The notes beneath the pieces are model-generated. The model saw only the letters and a program-made list of their open reading frames with translations, was not told the origin of the DNA and did no database searches. This document shows, piece after piece, positions 47,297 to 57,195 of a stretch of 64,000 bases of DNA. Source of the DNA: Pseudomonas gregormendelii (GTDB lineage Bacteria > Pseudomonadota > Gammaproteobacteria > Pseudomonadales > Pseudomonadaceae); the NCBI RefSeq assembly GCF_017114825.1, contig NZ_JADEVO010000006.1, forward strand, positions 124,001 through 188,000, given 5' to 3'. The stretch's first letter is position 1; every line of letters begins with the position of its first letter. The translations under genes were made by a program, and so were the position numbers.

Positions 47297-49032
47297 TAAC
47301 GGGCCTCTCGGGTGAGGTTCCAGCGTTGCAGGAATGTGGCGGCATCAACTTCGCCGGTAATGCGCTGGCTACGTCGCTCCTCGCCGTCGGTGCCGATCCA
47401 CAGCAGGCTCGGTGGCCCTGGCACCTTGTATCGACCGAGAAGTTCGCGACTGGCGGCGTTATCGGCGGTTACGTCCAGACGCAGCAAACGTACGTCACTG
47501 AGTGCCGCGAGCACCTGCGGCTGGCCGAACACGCGTTTTTCCATGATTTTGCAGGCCACGCACCAGTCGGCGTAATAGTCGAGCAACACCCATTGACCTT
47601 GAGCCTTGGCCGCATCCAGTTCCCGTTGCAGCGCAGCCGGGTCCTTGATGGTGGTGAAGGCCTCGTGGCCAACCGGGCGGGCGATGCTGGTCGAATTTGC
47701 CGTGCTGTAGACCTGTAATGGCTTGAACAGGTCATCACTGCCGCCGGCGGCACCGATCAGCAGCAGGCTTCCCCACACCCCCATCAGCAAGGAACTTGCG
47801 CCGAACAGCTGGGCAACCCGGCCGAAACCTTCCGATTGCTTCCAGGCGCTGTAGGCCGCGATCAACAGTAATGCTCCACACAGCCCGACCCACAGTGATT
47901 CATCCAGCACCGGGCGCAGCATCAGCAGGGCAGTGGCGAGGAACAGGAAGCCAAACACGCCTTTGAGCAGGTTCATCCAGGCGCCTGGCTTGGGCAGGAA
48001 GCGATTGCCAACCGTCACCAGCAACAGCAGCGGGATCCCCATGCCGATGCCCATGGCGAACAGGATCAGCCCGCCATGCAAGGCGTTGCCGCTCTGCGCG
48101 ATATAGAGCAGGGCGCCGGCCAGGGGCGCGGTCATGCAAGGTCCCACCAGCAGCCCCGACACCGCACCCAGCACGCCGGCGCCGATCAGGCTGCCGCCAC
48201 GCTGGTTGCGCGATACATTTTCCAGGCGGTCACGAATGGCCACGGGCAGTTGCAATTCAAAAAAACCGAACATCGGCAACGCCAGCAATACAAACACGGC
48301 GGCGAAGGTGCCCAGCAGCCAGGGGTTCTGCAGCAAGGCCTGCAGATTGGCGCCAAGCATCGCTGCCAATACGCCCATCGCGGCATAGACCAAAGCCATG
48401 CACACCACATAACTGCCGGCGAGGGCGAAGCCGCGTCGAGGGCTGGCGCCGCTGCCGACGACCAGCCCTGCAAGTATTGGCAACATCGGCAGGGTGCAAG
48501 GGGTGAATGCCAGCAGCAGGCCCAGGCCAAAGAACACCAGCAGGCTCCAGCCCAGCGCCCGTTGTTGCAGGCCGCTGGCCAGGGCCTGGTCCGGCGCTTC
48601 GGCGGCGGCAGGGGCAACGACTGTCCCCCCCAGGTCGACGACCTGGGTTTGCGGCGGATAACACAGGCCGGCATCGGCACACCCCTGGAATCCTACTTTC
48701 ACCTGGCCGGTGGCACCGGCCGGTATTTTCAGCTCAAGGCCCTGGCGGTACACCTGCTGCTCACCGAAAAATTCATCGCTGTGAGATTCCCCAGGGGGCA
48801 TCGCTGGCTTGTGCTCTGGCGGCAAACCGTCGAACTTCAGACGCTGCTGGTACAGATAGTAGCCATCGGCGATCTGCCAAAAAAGTTGGGTTTCACCGGA
48901 CTCCAGGCGCTCGGAAGTGAAGATGAACGCCTTGGCTACAGGAAGGAAGTCCGGTTTGGTCGCGAATGGATCGTTGGCGGCCTGGGCCATGCCCGATATC
49001 AGGAGAACGAAAAGCAGTAAAATTCGACGCAT
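47296..49032 (-). CDS. dsbD: Protein-disulfide reductase DsbD (second type)
   Basis: 578 residues. A signal peptide (1-18) and N-terminal DsbD-alpha domain (FQGCADAGLCYPPQ has the Cys pair), eight-helix membrane domain (AFTPCTLPMLPI and GPCMTAPLAGALLY each carry a Cys), and a C-terminal thioredoxin domain with YADWCVACK. It moves electrons from cytoplasmic thioredoxin to the periplasm. First of the dsbD-tlpA-dsbG operon, matching P. aeruginosa dsbD2 in context. Confidence 0.92.
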   Translation of the reverse strand: MRRILLLFVLLISGMAQAANDPFATKPDFLPVAKAFIFTSERLESGETQLFWQIADGYYLYQQRLKFDGLPPEHKPAMPPGESHSDEFFGEQQVYRQGLELKIPAGATGQVKVGFQGCADAGLCYPPQTQVVDLGGTVVAPAAAEAPDQALASGLQQRALGWSLLVFFGLGLLLAFTPCTLPMLPILAGLVVGSGASPRRGFALAGSYVVCMALVYAAMGVLAAMLGANLQALLQNPWLLGTFAAVFVLLALPMFGFFELQLPVAIRDRLENVSRNQRGGSLIGAGVLGAVSGLLVGPCMTAPLAGALLYIAQSGNALHGGLILFAMGIGMGIPLLLLVTVGNRFLPKPGAWMNLLKGVFGFLFLATALLMLRPVLDESLWVGLCGALLLIAAYSAWKQSEGFGRVAQLFGASSLLMGVWGSLLLIGAAGGSDDLFKPLQVYSTANSTSIARPVGHEAFTTIKDPAALQRELDAAKAQGQWVLLDYYADWCVACKIMEKRVFGQPQVLAALSDVRLLRLDVTADNAASRELLGRYKVPGPPSLLWIGTDGEERRSQRITGEVDAATFLQRWNLTREAR

Positions 49033-49183
49033 GGGTAAGCCTTATCCCTGTGCAAGTGGGGGCAGGATGAGAGACGGCGATTAACCGATGATTAACCGCC
49101 ACGGCCTTGTCGCAACGGCGCTTGCGGCATAATGTCGGCTTAATCGGCTACAGGCCTAATTGGTTTCTTTTCAGGTACTCACT

Positions 49184-49864
49184 ATGCACGTACTGGTTTG
49201 CGAAGACGATGAGCTGATCGCCAGCGGCATAGTCGCCGGCCTCACCGCCCAGGGCCTGACCGTGGAGCACGTGGCTACCGCATCGGCTGCCCGGGCGATG
49301 CTCAAGGTTGCCGAGTTCGACGTCATGGTGCTCGACCTTGGCCTGCCCGATGAGGACGGCCTGAAGCTGTTGCAGCAGTTGCGTCACAGTGGCCTGGAGA
49401 TTCCGGTGCTGATCCTCACCGCCCGGGATTCGGTCACGGACCGGGTCGATGGGCTGCAAGCGGGCGCCGACGATTACCTGCTCAAACCGTTCGACCTGCG
49501 TGAGCTGGCCGCGCGCCTGCACACCTTGTTGCGGCGAGTGGCGGGGCGCAGCGTCAACCTGATCGAGCATGGCGCGCTGACCTACGATCCGAGTAGCCGC
49601 GAAACCACCCTGGGCGGCCAGCCGGTCGACTTGTCACGGCGTGAGCAATCGCTGTTGCAGGCGCTGTTGCACAACCGTGGCCGGGTCCTGTCCACGGAAC
49701 AGCTCAAAGACAGTGTCTATGGGTTCAACGATGAGCTGGAAAGCAACGCCCTGAACGTGCACATCCATCACCTGCGGCGCAAACTCGGTAACGGCATCGT
49801 CGAGACCGTACGCGGCCTGGGTTATCGGCTGGGGCCGGCAGGCAGTGGAGATCGTTCGAAGTGA
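49184..49864 (+). CDS. OmpR-family response regulator
   Basis: 226 residues. Receiver domain: CEDDELIASGI, phospho-acceptor MVLDLGLPDEDG (Asp near residue 51), Thr and Lys in LTAR and YLLKPF. C-terminal winged helix: LSRREQSLLQALLHNRGRVLS and the HIHHLRRKLG recognition part. Start ATG 49184; the frame continues to 49160. Divergent from dsbD, so it probably controls that operon, as the neighbouring genes do in P. aeruginosa. Confidence 0.9.
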   Translation: MHVLVCEDDELIASGIVAGLTAQGLTVEHVATASAARAMLKVAEFDVMVLDLGLPDEDGLKLLQQLRHSGLEIPVLILTARDSVTDRVDGLQAGADDYLLKPFDLRELAARLHTLLRRVAGRSVNLIEHGALTYDPSSRETTLGGQPVDLSRREQSLLQALLHNRGRVLSTEQLKDSVYGFNDELESNALNVHIHHLRRKLGNGIVETVRGLGYRLGPAGSGDRSK

Positions 49865-51186
49865 TGAGCCTGCGCCTGCGCCTGAGCCTGACCCTGGGCG
49901 CCGCGTTCGCGCTGATCTGGGCGCTGGCGGCCGCCTGGATGCTCAGCGACCTGCGCAACCAGATGATGTTTTCCCTCGACCAGCGCCTGGTGGCGTCGGC
50001 GCGCATGGTCGCCGGGCTGATGGAGCAACTGCCGGCGCTTCCGAGCAAGGGCGAGGGCACCCATTTCAGTGCCGAGCAACTGAACATCCCGGGCGGCATG
50101 GCCTGCCAGGTCAGTTCACTGCGCGGCGAGATCCTGGCTCGCAGTCACACCGATCCGCAACAGACCCTGGAAGCCGAGCAACTGGGTTTTCATGACCAGA
50201 TGATCGATGGTGCGCCCTGGCGCAGTTTCACCCTGGTTCGGGGAGATCTGCGCATCACCACCGCCGACCGGCAGATCGAGCGCGAAGCCTTGAACATGTC
50301 GATCCTGCTGGCGGCATCGGTGCCGGTCGGCGTGGCGTTGCTCGGTTGCCTGTGCCTGCTGTGGTTGGGGATCGGCCAGGGCCTGGCGCCGCTCAATCGC
50401 ATGCGTGATGCCCTGATGCGGCGTAGCGCCGACTCCCTGGAACCGCTGCAGATCCAGCCGCTGCCCAGCGAATTGCAGCCGTTGCTCGACACCCAGAATC
50501 AGTTGCTGCAACGGATCGGCAAGACCATCGAGCGCGAGCGGCGCCTGACTGGCGACGCGGCCCACGAATTGCGTAGCCCGCTCACGGCGATCAAGACTCA
50601 CCTGCAGGTCGCGCGCATGACCGAGGGCGCCGCTCGGGACCAGTCCCTCGCCCGGGCGGAGGAGGGGGCTGACCGTCTGCACCGCACCCTCGAACAATTG
50701 CTGTTGCTGGCGCGGGTCGAAGGCAGTCTGTCGTTCGATGACGGTGTGCAATGCAATGCCGAGCAGGTGGCCAGGCTGGCGATCCAGGACGCCGGCAGTG
50801 GCGATCGCCAGCGCATCCGCTTCAAGGCGCCCGCAAGGCTTTCAGCGGCGCCGGTGCAAATGCCGGCGGTGCTGTCGATTGCCGCACTGCGTAACCTGCT
50901 GGACAACGCACTGCGCCATACCCCTGGTGATGGTCCGGTGGACTTGAGCGTGGAAACCGTCGAAAACCGCGTGCAGTTCGTGGTTCGCGATCATGGCCCT
51001 GGTATCGCCGAGGATGATTTGCAACATCTTACCCAGCGCTTCTGGCGCAATGGCCAAAGCACCGGCTGTGGCCTGGGGTTGGCGATTGTCCAGGCAATTG
51101 TCCAGCGCTGCGGTTGCACGCTGAAGTTCGACAGCAAGCCGGATGGCTTGCGGGTTGAACTGACGATGCCGTTGCAGCCGGTCTGA
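49864..51186 (+). CDS. Sensor histidine kinase, partner of the preceding regulator
   Basis: 440 residues. Two membrane segments (about 10-30 and 145-170) flank a periplasmic sensor of about 110 residues. H box GDAAHELRSPLTAIKTH, N box LRNLLDNALRHTP, G boxes RDHGPGIAEDD and GCGLGLAIV. The ATG overlaps the regulator stop (TGATG), a coupled two-component pair. The signal might be periplasmic redox state, given the adjacent dsb operon; this is inference. Confidence 0.9.
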   Translation: MSLRLRLSLTLGAAFALIWALAAAWMLSDLRNQMMFSLDQRLVASARMVAGLMEQLPALPSKGEGTHFSAEQLNIPGGMACQVSSLRGEILARSHTDPQQTLEAEQLGFHDQMIDGAPWRSFTLVRGDLRITTADRQIEREALNMSILLAASVPVGVALLGCLCLLWLGIGQGLAPLNRMRDALMRRSADSLEPLQIQPLPSELQPLLDTQNQLLQRIGKTIERERRLTGDAAHELRSPLTAIKTHLQVARMTEGAARDQSLARAEEGADRLHRTLEQLLLLARVEGSLSFDDGVQCNAEQVARLAIQDAGSGDRQRIRFKAPARLSAAPVQMPAVLSIAALRNLLDNALRHTPGDGPVDLSVETVENRVQFVVRDHGPGIAEDDLQHLTQRFWRNGQSTGCGLGLAIVQAIVQRCGCTLKFDSKPDGLRVELTMPLQPV

Positions 51187-51293
51187 GAAGGCGTGGTTAC
51201 ACATCAAAAGTAACGTCTATCCGATAGGCATCCCGCCCCCTTAGCGCTATCGTCCTCGCCGGCTTTGACTCAATGGATTGAGGTACTGGCGCC

Positions 51294-51815
51294 ATGGAAA
51301 CATCCCTGCATGTCTGCAAGGCAACCCCCGCCGATGCCGGCATCATCTGCCGGATAGTCGAACGTTCGATCCGCGTTGGCTGCGCCATTGATCACCGCAA
51401 CGATCCACGCATCGTTGCCACCTGGACCCACAGCAAAACCGTCAGGCATGTCATGGCCTGGCTGGCTGACCCGCGGTTTTACCTCAATATCGCCTTGCTA
51501 CAGGACAAGCCAGTGGGGGCCGCCATGGCTGCGATCAGCGGCAAGTTGGCGTTTTGCTACGTGCAACCGGAATGGTTTCGGCGCGGCGCGGGCCAGGCGC
51601 TGGTGGGTGACCTGGAAAGCTGGTTGATCAGTCATGGCCTGTGCCACGTGCAACTCAACAGTACGCTCACTGGCGAGGGGTTCTACCGGCATCTGGGATA
51701 CCAGCCCTGCGCCCCGACCTTCAAGGTTGCCGGTCTGCAGGCCATTCCCATGCGCAAAGGGCTGTTGTTGCCTGCTGCAAAAGCTGACCAAGGGTCTAAA
51801 TCCTCAGCCGCCTGA
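51294..51815 (+). CDS. GNAT-family N-acetyltransferase
   Basis: 173 residues. CYVQPEWFRRGAGQALVGDLESW is the acetyl-CoA loop with R/Q-x-x-G-x-G/A spacing, followed by LNSTLTGEGFYRHLGYQ. Substrate unknown. The PvdS box for pvdH overlaps its stop codon. Confidence 0.82.
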   Translation: METSLHVCKATPADAGIICRIVERSIRVGCAIDHRNDPRIVATWTHSKTVRHVMAWLADPRFYLNIALLQDKPVGAAMAAISGKLAFCYVQPEWFRRGAGQALVGDLESWLISHGLCHVQLNSTLTGEGFYRHLGYQPCAPTFKVAGLQAIPMRKGLLLPAAKADQGSKSSAA

Positions 51816-51820
51816 AGCGT
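51797..51820 (+). promoter_or_regulatory. PvdS iron-starvation box of pvdH
   Basis: TAAAT (51797-51801), exactly 16 bp, CGT (51818-51820), 36 bp before the pvdH start. It covers the stop codon of the acetyltransferase gene at 51813-51815. Confidence 0.85.
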
Positions 51821-51856
51821 TTCCACAACAGGAAAACCTTTTTGAGGGGTCGAGAG

Positions 51857-53269
51857 ATGTCAGTCGCTACCAGCCTTGTGCAAGATCAGTCGGCGCGGGT
51901 CGCTCCGGCGCCGGCCGAAACGCTTTATCAGTTCAACGAGTCGCCGTTGCTGGCGCGACAGACCCGGCAGGAGTCTAACGCCCGCAGCTATCCACGGCGC
52001 ATCCCCCTGGCGCTCAAGCGGGCCAAGGGTATCTATGTCGAGGACGTTGAAGGCCGCCGTTTCATCGACTGCCTCGCCGGCGCAGGCACGCTGGCGTTGG
52101 GGCACAACCACGCAGTAGTGATTGAGGCGATCCGGCAGGTGCTGGCCGATGAATTGCCGTTGCACACCCTTGACCTGACGACTCCGGTCAAAGATCAATT
52201 CGTCCAGGACCTGTTCGCCCTGCTGCCACAGGGGTTGGCTGGCGAAGCGAAAATCCAGTTCTGCGGACCCACCGGCACCGACGCCGTGGAGGCGGCGTTG
52301 AAGCTGGTGCGCACCGCCACCGGTCGCAGCACCGTGTTGTCCTTTCAAGGCGGCTACCACGGCATGAGTCAGGGCGCGCTCAGCCTGATGGGCAGCCTGG
52401 CGCCGAAAAAACCCATGGCGGCCTTACTCGGCAGCGGAGTGCAATTCATGCCCTATCCCTACGACTACCGTTGCCCGTTCGGGCTCGGCGGCGCACAAGG
52501 GGTCAAGGTCAACCTGAGCTACCTGGAAAATCTGCTGAGTGACCCGGAAGCCGGCGTGCAGTTGCCTGCGGCGGTGATAGTCGAAGCGGTGCAGGGCGAG
52601 GGCGGGGTTATTCCGGCTGACCTCGACTGGTTGCGTGGCTTGCGCCGTATTACCGAAAAGGCCGGGGTGGCGCTGATAGTCGACGAAATCCAGAGCGGGT
52701 TTGGACGCACCGGCAAGATGTTTGCCTTTGAACACGCCGGGATCATTCCGGACGTGGTGGTGATGTCCAAGGCCATTGGCGGCAGCCTGCCGTTGGCGGT
52801 GGTGGTCTATCGGGACTGGCTCGATACCTGGCTTCCGGGAGCCCATGCCGGGACCTTCCGCGGTAACCAGATGGCGATGGCCGCCGGTTCCGCCGTGATG
52901 CGCTACCTGACCGAGCACAGGGTCTGCGAGCATGCGACCGCCATGGGCGAGCGCCTGGGCGAACACCTGCGCATCCTGCAGCGGGATTTTCCGCAGTTGG
53001 GTGACATACGCGGTCGAGGTCTGATGTTCGGCGTAGAGCTGGTCGACCCTTCCGGTGTGCCGGATGCCCAAGGTCACCCGCCGATCTTTGCCCGCCTGGC
53101 TCCGCTGGTGCAGCGTGAGTGCCTCAAGCGAGGTTTGATCCTCGAGCTGGGCGGGCGGCATGGCGGCGTGGTGCGCTTCCTGCCACCGCTGGTGATTACC
53201 TGCGGCGAAATCGATCAGGTGGCCGAAATCTTTGGTCGGGCCATGGCCGCTGCCACCGCCAGTCTCTAA
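51857..53269 (+). CDS. pvdH: L-2,4-diaminobutyrate:2-oxoglutarate aminotransferase PvdH
   Basis: 470 residues of class III PLP aminotransferases. [53 protein letters not shown] (two parts) and the Schiff-base Lys305 in MSKAIGG are seen. It makes L-Dab from aspartate semialdehyde, the third residue of the PvdL chromophore tripeptide. ATG 51857; a codon at 51842 is in frame but would lie nearer the PvdS box. mbtH follows 80 bp on. Confidence 0.93.
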   Translation: MSVATSLVQDQSARVAPAPAETLYQFNESPLLARQTRQESNARSYPRRIPLALKRAKGIYVEDVEGRRFIDCLAGAGTLALGHNHAVVIEAIRQVLADELPLHTLDLTTPVKDQFVQDLFALLPQGLAGEAKIQFCGPTGTDAVEAALKLVRTATGRSTVLSFQGGYHGMSQGALSLMGSLAPKKPMAALLGSGVQFMPYPYDYRCPFGLGGAQGVKVNLSYLENLLSDPEAGVQLPAAVIVEAVQGEGGVIPADLDWLRGLRRITEKAGVALIVDEIQSGFGRTGKMFAFEHAGIIPDVVVMSKAIGGSLPLAVVVYRDWLDTWLPGAHAGTFRGNQMAMAAGSAVMRYLTEHRVCEHATAMGERLGEHLRILQRDFPQLGDIRGRGLMFGVELVDPSGVPDAQGHPPIFARLAPLVQRECLKRGLILELGGRHGGVVRFLPPLVITCGEIDQVAEIFGRAMAAATASL

Positions 53270-53349
53270 ATTTTTCCGCGTCCCGAACGTACCTTCTACA
53301 GACCGGATGCACGTGCGTGCAGCCCACCCTACATCGATGGAGAAACGCC

Positions 53350-53577
53350 ATGACATCTGTATTCGACCGCGAGGACATCCTATTTCAAGTCGTGGTCAAC
53401 CACGAAGAGCAGTATTCGATCTGGCCCGACTACAAGGCCGTGCCGCAAGGCTGGCGCACCGTGGGCAAGAGCGGCCTGAAAAAGGAGTGTCTGGCCTACA
53501 TCGAGGAAACCTGGACGGATATGCGCCCACTGAGCCTGCGCAAGAAGATGGAAGAGCAGGCGGCTGCGGTGCACTGA
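53350..53577 (+). CDS. MbtH-like protein of the pyoverdine cluster
   Basis: 75 residues: [36 protein letters not shown] and [12 protein letters not shown] are the family signature, with the conserved Trp residues. MbtH proteins bind and activate NRPS adenylation domains. It lies behind pvdH, as PA2412 does relative to pvdH in P. aeruginosa, and needs it probably for pyoverdine synthetases. Confidence 0.95.
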   Translation: MTSVFDREDILFQVVVNHEEQYSIWPDYKAVPQGWRTVGKSGLKKECLAYIEETWTDMRPLSLRKKMEEQAAAVH

Positions 53578-53588
53578 GCCTGCCTGTC

Positions 53589-53629
53589 AAAAAAAGCCCG
53601 CTGGACTGGTGACAGTCAGCGGGCTTTTT
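53589..53629. terminator. Bidirectional terminator
   Basis: AAAAAAGCCCGCTG pairs with CAGCGGGCTTTTT between the convergent mbtH and fpvF genes. Confidence 0.88.
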
Positions 53630-53642
53630 GGTGCCTGGGCTG

Positions 53643-53686
53643 CAGAAAAGATCGCAGCCTCGTTGCACTCGACAGCGCCTACAGGG
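53643..53686. repeat. REP element, GATCGCAGCCT type
   Basis: AAAAGATCGCAGCCTCGTTG ... GCGCCTACAGGG is a second REP family of P. fluorescens. It extends over the stop codon of fpvF at 53679. Confidence 0.7.
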
Positions 53687-54599
53687 GGGAGGGTGCGGCT
53701 GGGTCACTCAACCCCTTGATCACCGAATCCACATTCCCTTCCAGCTCAACCACCGGATCCACCCCATCGATATTCAGTACCACCAGGCGGCTTCCTGCCT
53801 CGGTAATCACCGCTTTGAGCGCATCCGACGGCTGGCGGTGATGTAACACCACGGCCACATCATTGTCCTTGAGCGTCGCCGCCAGTTGCTTGAGTGCCTC
53901 CGGGGTCCATTCGGCATCCGGGCGGGCGTCGAGGCCGATCAGTTCCAGGTTGAGACCACCAATCAGGTAACCGAAATGATCGCTGAGGCTCATTACGCTG
54001 AGGTTGTCGGCGCGGGCCAGGCGCGCTTCGCTGTCGGCACTGAACTTCAGCAGGCGCTGTTTGAGCGTCGCCAGGTTGCCCTCGATGACCGGCTTGGCTG
54101 CGGGTGCCAGGCGCACCAGATCTGCCGCCATCACATCCGCCATGCGTCCCATGTTGTTGCTGGACAACCATGGCTGGCTGTTGAGGCCGTCGACCTTGTT
54201 GTCCGGCTGTACGGCGATGCCGGGCAGGGCGCCGTCCACCGGGCGGGCAGCATCGACTTCGACGACCCGGATGTTGCTGCGTCGGGACATGGGATAGAGC
54301 GGGTCGTCGGCCCACAACGAACGCAGGCCGATCACTGCATCGGCATCGGTCGCCAGCTTGGCCAGGGCCGGTGCACCTCGGCCGGTGAAGTAGGCGGTCT
54401 GCCGGCTGCCGGGCAGGTTCGCCGGCGCGGCACGTTCGAGCTGTACGTTGGTGCCCTTGAGCAGGACTTCGCCCAAGCCATAGGTGATCGGCAGCGAGGC
54501 CAGGACGCGTAGGGGTTTTGTGCTGTCGGCCGCGAAGGCCGTGTGGGCCAAGGTGCACAAGGCGACCGCCAGGGTTAGTTGACGCAACTTAAAAGACAT
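53679..54599 (-). CDS. fpvF: Periplasmic metal-binding protein FpvF
   Basis: 306 residues. Signal peptide (1-23, ending AFAAD), then a cluster A-I/ZnuA-like fold: RVLASLPITYGLGEVLLKG, LRSLWADDPLYP, MSLSDHFGYLIGGL and VVLHHRQPSDALK. In P. aeruginosa FpvC and FpvF bind iron-pyoverdine or released iron in the periplasm. Last gene of the operon; ATG overlaps the fpvE stop by one base. Confidence 0.88.
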   Translation of the reverse strand: MSFKLRQLTLAVALCTLAHTAFAADSTKPLRVLASLPITYGLGEVLLKGTNVQLERAAPANLPGSRQTAYFTGRGAPALAKLATDADAVIGLRSLWADDPLYPMSRRSNIRVVEVDAARPVDGALPGIAVQPDNKVDGLNSQPWLSSNNMGRMADVMAADLVRLAPAAKPVIEGNLATLKQRLLKFSADSEARLARADNLSVMSLSDHFGYLIGGLNLELIGLDARPDAEWTPEALKQLAATLKDNDVAVVLHHRQPSDALKAVITEAGSRLVVLNIDGVDPVVELEGNVDSVIKGLSDPAAPSPL

Positions 54600-55498
54600 T
54601 ATCCGATATTCCCTTTCAGGCCAGGAACGACGCCACGGGCAACGGCCGCCAGGGCGAAGGCGATGCCGGCCACCAGAATGATCGCGGCACCGGATGGAAT
54701 TGGCAGATCAAAAACGATCGGGGCGAGAATGCCGCACAGGGTACTGATCGTGGCGATCAGCACCGAGCACCAGAAAAAGCCCTTGAGCGACTGGCTGAGC
54801 AATCGTGCAGCCGCCGCCGGAATGACCAGCAGGGCCCCGACCAGAATGGCGCCGATCACTTTCACTGCGGCGACGGTGATCAGGGTTACCAGAATCACGA
54901 ACAGGTAATCGAGGGTCTTCACCGCCACCCCGCGCACCGCCGCCAGCTGCGGATTGAAGCTGGCGAGCATGATGCGGTTGTACAGCGGCAAGGCCAGTGC
55001 CATGACCAGTGAACCCACGATGGCCAACACCAGCAGGTCATTCCCGTTGACCGTCAGGACCGAACCGAACAGCACGTTTTCAAGGATGTGCACGTTGATC
55101 TTCCCGGCGAGAATCAATAGCAGGCTGGCACCCAGGGCTAACGAAACGGAGAGGAACACGCCGATCAGCGTATCCGGTGACAGCCCGGTGCGGTTGCGCA
55201 AATAGTTGAGCAGGATGCCGAACAGCAGGCAGTAGCCGAACAGGCTGCCATAAGGCCCGGTGTAAGGTTCCCCCAGCAGAATGCCGACGGCCACGCCGGT
55301 CAGTGCCGCGTGGCCGACTGCTTCGGAGAAAAACGCAAAGCGCTTGACCACCACCAGTGTGCCCAGGCCACCCAGCACCGGTCCGATCAGCAGGCCGGCC
55401 AACAACGCATTGACCACGAAACCGTACGCCAGCGCTTCAGGCAGGTAACCCGAAGACGCCCAGCCCTGAATCATCAGGCGAAAGGCTTCATAACTCAT
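54599..55498 (-). CDS. fpvE: Iron ABC transporter permease FpvE
   Basis: 299 residues, eight or so membrane segments of the ABC-3 (ZnuB-like) permease family, e.g. VVKRFAFFSEAVGHAALTGVAVG and the EAV/GHA coupling motif region. It forms the channel for iron released from pyoverdine, with FpvD. Overlaps fpvD by one base. Confidence 0.9.
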   Translation of the reverse strand: MSYEAFRLMIQGWASSGYLPEALAYGFVVNALLAGLLIGPVLGGLGTLVVVKRFAFFSEAVGHAALTGVAVGILLGEPYTGPYGSLFGYCLLFGILLNYLRNRTGLSPDTLIGVFLSVSLALGASLLLILAGKINVHILENVLFGSVLTVNGNDLLVLAIVGSLVMALALPLYNRIMLASFNPQLAAVRGVAVKTLDYLFVILVTLITVAAVKVIGAILVGALLVIPAAAARLLSQSLKGFFWCSVLIATISTLCGILAPIVFDLPIPSGAAIILVAGIAFALAAVARGVVPGLKGNIG

Positions 55499-56241
55499 CA
55501 GGCGGCGCTCCGTGGATGGGTGGAAAACAGCGTCAGCAGGCGTTCCGGTGTCAGTGCCTGCTTGGGCGTTGCATCGAACAGCACCCGGCGGTTGAGCCCG
55601 GTGACCCGGTCCGCCAGACGACCTACGGCTTCCAGGTCATGTTCGATCCACAGCACCGTGATGCCGCTTTGGCGCCAGTCCCCGAGAAGTCGCTCGAAAA
55701 CCTGGATGCCGGCTTCATCGAGAGCCGACATGGGTTCATCGAGTACCAGCAACTGCGGCGCCGGTATCAGCCCCTGGGCCAGTAATACTCGCTGACGTTC
55801 GCCACCGGACAAAGCGCCCATGCGTCGTTTGCGTTTGTCCTGCATGCCGACCCGTTCCAGGGCATCACCGATGGCTGCCGCGTAATGCTTGCTCACCCCC
55901 AGAAATGCCGGTCGACGCTGGCACATCGCGGCCATGAAGTCGTCGACGGTCATCGGCAGTCCGCGATCAAACTCCAGCGCTTGCGGCACGTAGCCGATCG
56001 TCCCCGGGGTGCCTGGCCATTGCAGGCTCAGGCGGCCCTGGTGGGGCATTTGCCCGAGCAGGGTCTTGATCAGCGAGCTCTTGCCGCCACCGTTGGGTCC
56101 GACCAGTGCATGGATGCTGCCGGGCTGTACCTGGAAGGTCACCTGGTCAAGGATCGTGGTGCGGCCGAGGGTCAGGCCGACGTCGGCGAAATCCAGGGTC
56201 GGGCCGGTGCTTTGGACAATCAGGGTCTCCTGGACAGTCAT
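55498..56241 (-). CDS. fpvD: ABC transporter ATPase FpvD
   Basis: 247 residues: Walker A GPNGGGKSS (about 48-56), signature LSGGERQR, Walker B LLVLDEP and the switch His in WIEHD. It energises iron import through FpvE. ATG overlaps the fpvC stop (ATGA). Confidence 0.92.
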   Translation of the reverse strand: MTVQETLIVQSTGPTLDFADVGLTLGRTTILDQVTFQVQPGSIHALVGPNGGGKSSLIKTLLGQMPHQGRLSLQWPGTPGTIGYVPQALEFDRGLPMTVDDFMAAMCQRRPAFLGVSKHYAAAIGDALERVGMQDKRKRRMGALSGGERQRVLLAQGLIPAPQLLVLDEPMSALDEAGIQVFERLLGDWRQSGITVLWIEHDLEAVGRLADRVTGLNRRVLFDATPKQALTPERLLTLFSTHPRSAA

Positions 56242-57161
56242 GCGCCCGACTCCTGAATAGCCCGGACCACGGTGTTGAGGTTGCCGGTCATTTCCTTCTC
56301 ATACTTGTCAGCCGTGTATTCGCCATAGGAAATGTGCGACAGCGGGTACAGTTTCACCCCGGATTCACGCTGGATGGTGTCGACATAGCTCGAAGGGAAG
56401 TCCATCTCGGAGAAAATCACTTTCACGTCCAGCTCTCGCAACTGGTCGATGGTCTTTTTCAACTGGCTCGGGCTGGGCTCGATACCGTGGGCAGGCTCGA
56501 CCACGGCCGTCACTTCCAGGCCGAACTCGCGCAGCAGGTAGTCGTAGGCGGCATGCACGGTGGCTACGCGCAGCTCTGCATTGGGCGCTTCGGTGAGTTT
56601 CGCCAGGGCGTCGGCGCGCATCTGCCGCAGCCGTTTGCCGTAGGCTCGGGCGTTCCGGGTGTAGGTCTTGGCGTTCGCCGGATCAAGTTTTCCCAGCTCC
56701 CGGGCAATGTTGTTGACCTGGGCAATCGAGGCGCTGACCGACAGGAAGGTATGCGGGTTGACGACCTTGCCGGCGCCACGGGCAGCCACGCCGGTAGCGG
56801 CCAGCAGCGGCACGTTTTGGTTGGCTTCGATCACCGCCACGTTGGGCGTTTCGCTGGCGGCGATCATGCGGTCGGCGAAATCGTCATGCCCAACCCCGTT
56901 GAGCACAACCACGTCCAGTCCGCTGATGCGCCTGATGTCTTCTGCGCGTGGCTCGTAGGCATGCGGGTTGAAACCGGCGGGAATCAAAGGCACCACTTCG
57001 GCCTTGTCGCCGACGATATTTGCCACGTAGCTGTAGTACGGATGCAGGGTGATACCGATGCGCAGGCGCTTGGCCTCCTCAGCACTGGCCAGGGGGACCA
57101 GCAGGCAGGCAAGCAGGCCAGCCAGCAGGGCGGGCATGAAACGTTGAGATGAAATAGGCAT
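56238..57161 (-). CDS. fpvC: Periplasmic metal-binding protein FpvC
   Basis: 307 residues, signal peptide (1-27), cluster A-I ZnuA-like fold: GITLHPYYSYVANIVGD, NPHAYEPRAEDIRRIS, VVNPHTFLSVSASI, VATVHAAYDYLLREFGLEV and FSEMDFPSSY. Histidines at these motifs would bind iron. ATG 57161 is chosen (AGATGAAAT upstream region); the frame continues to 57341. It shares the job of FpvF in iron-pyoverdine handling. Confidence 0.9.
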   Translation of the reverse strand: MPISSQRFMPALLAGLLACLLVPLASAEEAKRLRIGITLHPYYSYVANIVGDKAEVVPLIPAGFNPHAYEPRAEDIRRISGLDVVVLNGVGHDDFADRMIAASETPNVAVIEANQNVPLLAATGVAARGAGKVVNPHTFLSVSASIAQVNNIARELGKLDPANAKTYTRNARAYGKRLRQMRADALAKLTEAPNAELRVATVHAAYDYLLREFGLEVTAVVEPAHGIEPSPSQLKKTIDQLRELDVKVIFSEMDFPSSYVDTIQRESGVKLYPLSHISYGEYTADKYEKEMTGNLNTVVRAIQESGA

Positions 57162-57195
57162 GGGAAAGCGGTTTCTCTCGGGTAAAGGCGAGGGG

